DNA of 8,240 nucleotides. Source: Thiohalocapsa sp. (GTDB lineage: Bacteria; Pseudomonadota; Gammaproteobacteria; Chromatiales; Chromatiaceae). Below, piece after piece: positions 5,948 through 8,240 of this stretch (positions within the stretch are counted from its first letter, which is position 1; every line of letters begins with the position of its first letter). The position numbers and the translations under genes are program-made. Under the pieces are notes generated by a model that made no database searches, had not been told where the DNA came from, and was given only the letters and a program-made list of their open reading frames with translations. The DNA lies in contig NZ_JAIFKJ010000283.1 in assembly GCF_019695415.1 (NCBI RefSeq), forward strand, positions 1,529 to 9,768. Reading direction: 5' to 3'.

Positions 5948-5982
5948 TGCATGAATCAGATGACCCTCGGCCCGACAACGAC

Positions 5983-5987
5983 GGAAG
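5983..5987 (+). promoter_or_regulatory. ribosome binding site deciding the start of the SIR2-like gene
   Basis: GGAAG lies 8 nt before the ATG at 5996. The alternative ATG codons at 5918 and 5951 lie upstream of the predicted sigma-54 transcription start (near 5958), so they would not be in the NifA-dependent mRNA. Confidence 0.65.
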
Positions 5988-5995
5988 CCCAACCC

Positions 5996-6874
5996 ATGTC
6001 TCTGTCCCTCACTGATCTCGCCCAGGCCGTGCAGCGCGGCGATCTGGTCCCCTACCTCGGGCCCGGTGTGCTGTTCGACGTGCGCGATACGAGCTCTGGC
6101 GAGCCCATGCCGGCGCTGAGCGACGACCTCATCATCGCCATGAACAACGGGCGGCCCATGGCGCCGAAGCTCATGTGGGAGTTCCCGCGCGCCGCCATGA
6201 ATGTGGAGCTGAAACGCGGTCGCGGCGCCGTGAACCGCTTCCTGGACCAGCTCTACGGCCAGCGCCAATGGACCCGCGCTGCACTGCACGACTGGCTCGC
6301 CGCCGCCGCGCCGCCCTATGTCATCGACATCAACCGCGACACACAGCTCCAGGACTCCTACGCTGAGCGTCCACACACGCTCATTCGCGGCATCGCCAGG
6401 GTGGGAGGTACGGACTATCGCTTCAAGTTGCACGTGTACGACGGCGAGGCCTACCGCGAGGTGGACCAGTCCAGCGTCGACCCGCAGCTGCCCATGCTGT
6501 TCAAGCCGCTGGGCAGCCCCCGACCGGATGCGACCTATATTGCCTCGGACGCCGACTTCGTGGACTACATCACCGAGCTTATGGGCGGCTTCGGCCTGCC
6601 CAAGTTCCTCAAGGAGCATCGGGTGGGGCGGCAGTATCTCTTCCTCGGGATGCGCTTCACCCGCGACACCGAGCGCATGGTGATGTCAGACATCATCTAC
6701 GCCGCCGGCGAGCCCGCTGGCTACGCACTGATCCCGGAGCCCACCGAGAAGGAGCTTCGGTTCTGCGAGAAGAAGGGCATCGAGGTCATCGGGGCGGACC
6801 TGGAGGATTTCCTTGAGCAGGCTGCTGCCCACGAGGATGGGCTGGTACCGCCTGCTTACGAGGTCGGCTGCTGA
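5996..6874 (+). CDS. SIR2-like domain protein, NifA/sigma-54 controlled
   Basis: This 292-residue soluble protein resembles the SIR2-like (SIR2_2) superfamily of NAD-binding folds. An N-terminal LVPYLGPGVL (17-26) takes the place of the usual LVPFLGAGxS nucleotide loop. YVIDINRDTQLQDSY (108-122) corresponds to the TTNYDxLLE block and keeps Asn113 and Asp115. PMLFKPLGS with TYIASDADFVDYI (166-192) corresponds to the KLHG...YxxYL region. YLFLGMRFTRDTERMV (214-229) corresponds to the LFLGxSLxDxxxR block. The usual catalytic His of KLHG appears to be Leu172, so NAD cleavage may be lost. The start at 5996 is set by the promoter, the GGAAG site and the family-like MSLSLTDLAQ beginning. It is divergent from nifE under the same NifA site, implying a role during nitrogen fixation. 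Substrate and partner are unknown. Confidence 0.85.
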   Translation: MSLSLTDLAQAVQRGDLVPYLGPGVLFDVRDTSSGEPMPALSDDLIIAMNNGRPMAPKLMWEFPRAAMNVELKRGRGAVNRFLDQLYGQRQWTRAALHDWLAAAAPPYVIDINRDTQLQDSYAERPHTLIRGIARVGGTDYRFKLHVYDGEAYREVDQSSVDPQLPMLFKPLGSPRPDATYIASDADFVDYITELMGGFGLPKFLKEHRVGRQYLFLGMRFTRDTERMVMSDIIYAAGEPAGYALIPEPTEKELRFCEKKGIEVIGADLEDFLEQAAAHEDGLVPPAYEVGC

Positions 6875-6911
6875 ACGCGCGGTTGGGTCGGTCCATCTCG
6901 GCTGGGCTTTC

Positions 6912-6941
6912 CGCAGCAGCGTGGCGTTGATCGCTGCTGTG
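6912..6941 (+). terminator. hairpin after the SIR2-like gene
   Basis: Positions 6912-6921 (CGCAGCAGCG) pair with 6932-6941 (CGCTGCTGTG) over 10 bp, including one G-U, around a 10-nt loop. It lies 38 bp after the SIR2-like stop. The downstream sequence TTGGTCGCTT is only moderately T-rich, so it is a plausible but not strong intrinsic terminator separating this gene from chaA. The remainder of the gap to 7120 shows only short stems (6987-7004 and 7066-7080) and no convincing promoter. Confidence 0.45.
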
Positions 6942-7120
6942 TTGGTCGCTTGGGCGTGACCGACAGCAATGGCAGTCTGATGCGGCCCTACGACCGTGCG
7001 TAGGTCGGCACGCGCGCGCCGGGCGTGTATCCTCTTGGCGCAGTCCGAGAGAAACGCCGATTGATTGGGCAGGATGCCCAGTAAATCGGTGTCTGCGTAG
7101 GCCGCCTGGAGCCCCCCACC

Positions 7121-8239
7121 ATGCCGCACACCGTGACCCCGGTTTGGCGCGCCGAGGCGCCGCTTCTGCCCATCTTCGTCACCACCGTCCTCTTCCTGCT
7201 GTTCGGCAAGACCTGGCTTGCGGACCTGAGCAGCCTTGCCTGGCTCGGCCTTGTGTTCCTTTGGCTGTTCGTGGTGATTCTGTGGGCGGCCATCCGCGTT
7301 GTGCATCATGCCGAATGCCTGGCCGTCAAGCTCGGCGAGCCCTATGGCACGCTGATCCTGACCCTTTCGGTGATCACGATCGAAGTGATGATGATCGCCA
7401 CCCTGATGCTGCACGGCGCCGATAACCCGGCGCTGGCCCGTGACACCATGTTCGCCGTGATTATGATCGTGCTGAACGGTTTGGTGGGGCTCACCTTGCT
7501 GCTCGGCGCCCTCCGCCACCGTGAGCAGACCTATAACCTGCAGGGTGCCAACGCCTATTTGTCGGTCATCATCCCGCTGGCGGTGCTGGCCTTGGTGCTG
7601 CCAGACTACACGGTGTCCACTGCGGAGCCGACGCTGTCTGGCTTTCAGGCGATGTTCGTGGTGGTGATGAGCTTGGCGCTCTACGGCACCTTCCTGGCGA
7701 TCCAGACGGTGCGTCATGCCGGCTACTTCACGCAGGCCGAAACCGCCGGTGCCGAGGATGGGCACGGCCACGACGGACTGGAGGTGCGCTCACTCGCGTT
7801 CCACGCGGTCATGCTGCTGGCGTATATGCTGCCGGTGGTGCTGCTCGCGAAGAAGATCGCGGTTCCCATCGAATACGGCATCGAGACCCTGGACCTGCCC
7901 GCGGCTCTCGGCGGCTTCATCGTTGCCGCGCTGGTGCTGACGCCCGAAGGTATCGGCGGCGTCGAGGCGGCCGTGGCGAACCGCCTGCAGCGCTCAGTGA
8001 ATATCTTCCTGGGCTCCGCGCTGGCGACCATCGGGCTCACCGTCCCGGCGGTGCTGACCGTCAGCCTGGTTACCGGCGAGCCCGTGGCGCTTGGACTGCA
8101 GAACGCCGACTTTGTGCTGCTGCTGTTGACGCTTGCCGTGTCGGTGGTGACCTTCAGCGCAGCCCGCACCAATCTGCTGCAGGGCATGGTGCACCTGACG
8201 CTGTTTCTGGCTTATGTGATGCTCATCTTCGCGCCATGA
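7121..8239 (+). CDS. chaA: Ca2+/H+ (Na+/H+) antiporter ChaA
   Basis: This 372-residue inner-membrane cation/proton exchanger belongs to the CaCA superfamily, ChaA branch, and is close in length to E. coli ChaA. About eleven hydrophobic segments are visible. The two inverted alpha-repeats carry the acidic exchange residues: GEPYGTLILTLSVITIEV (72-89, with Glu88) in the first half, and LTPEGIGGVEAAVANRLQR (from about 273, with Glu276 and Glu282) in the second, followed by SVNIFLGSALATIGLTVP. The central loop near 208-218 is short, acidic and His-containing (GAEDGHGHDG). The end RTNLLQGMVHLTLFLAYVMLIFAP is typical. GGAG lies 9 nt before the ATG. It exports Ca2+ or Na+ in exchange for protons at alkaline pH or high salt. 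It is separated from the SIR2-like gene by 246 bp and a hairpin, so it is probably not part of the nif regulon. Confidence 0.93.
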   Translation: MPHTVTPVWRAEAPLLPIFVTTVLFLLFGKTWLADLSSLAWLGLVFLWLFVVILWAAIRVVHHAECLAVKLGEPYGTLILTLSVITIEVMMIATLMLHGADNPALARDTMFAVIMIVLNGLVGLTLLLGALRHREQTYNLQGANAYLSVIIPLAVLALVLPDYTVSTAEPTLSGFQAMFVVVMSLALYGTFLAIQTVRHAGYFTQAETAGAEDGHGHDGLEVRSLAFHAVMLLAYMLPVVLLAKKIAVPIEYGIETLDLPAALGGFIVAALVLTPEGIGGVEAAVANRLQRSVNIFLGSALATIGLTVPAVLTVSLVTGEPVALGLQNADFVLLLLTLAVSVVTFSAARTNLLQGMVHLTLFLAYVMLIFAP

Positions 8240-8240
8240 C

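Noticed and set aside
7021..7045. Possible sigma-70 promoter of chaA with TATCCT at 7028-7033
   Set aside because: No convincing -35 element lies at the right distance, so it is not reported as a feature.
6686..7771. 361-residue minus-strand frame across the SIR2-like/chaA gap
   Set aside because: It is antisense to two well-supported genes, and its His/Gln/Arg-rich composition is typical of a shadow frame.

Overview
The window is high-GC DNA with gammaproteobacterial-type gene content, dominated by a molybdenum nitrogenase assembly (nif) operon. The rseC gene beside nif genes and the NifA/sigma-54 signals fit a diazotrophic gammaproteobacterium, perhaps a purple sulfur bacterium or other member of the Chromatiales. 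That placement is an inference from gene content, not from a marker gene. nifHDK and nifB are not in the window.

Layout. At the left edge (8-154, + strand) is a possible 48-residue lysine/alanine-rich ORF, followed by a GC hairpin at 170-196 that separates it from the nif operon. The operon runs leftward on the minus strand from about 5677 to 204: nifE, nifN (8 bp overlap), nifX, an rseC-type membrane redox protein, the NifX-associated DUF269 protein, the small DUF683/CCE_0567-type protein, and fdxB (ferredoxin III). NifE/NifN form the scaffold on which the FeMo-cofactor precursor matures. NifX and its associates carry or store cofactor intermediates. FdxB and RseC are electron-transfer components.

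The nifE upstream region (5654-5995) is a compact divergent control region. A near-consensus sigma-54 promoter faces nifE (5703-5688, minus strand). A second faces right (5932-5947, + strand). A perfect NifA-type upstream activating sequence, TGT-N10-ACA, sits at 5808-5823, 114-118 bp from each. The rightward promoter drives a SIR2-like domain protein (5996-6874), which therefore looks like a co-regulated but uncharacterised member of the nif regulon. The promoter also shows that translation starts at 5996, because the ATG at 5951 lies upstream of the predicted transcription start. Beyond a hairpin at 6912-6941 lies chaA (7121-8239), a complete Ca2+/H+ (Na+/H+) antiporter gene that is probably a housekeeping flank.

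The other striking feature is that three consecutive gaps of the nif operon (nifX-rseC, rseC-DUF269, DUF269-DUF683) each contain an inverted repeat built from degenerate 7-bp tandem units. The heptad sequence differs in each gap, but the architecture is the same: a left arm of heptads, a short spacer, and a right arm of the complementary heptads. Each could fold into a long hairpin in the operon mRNA.
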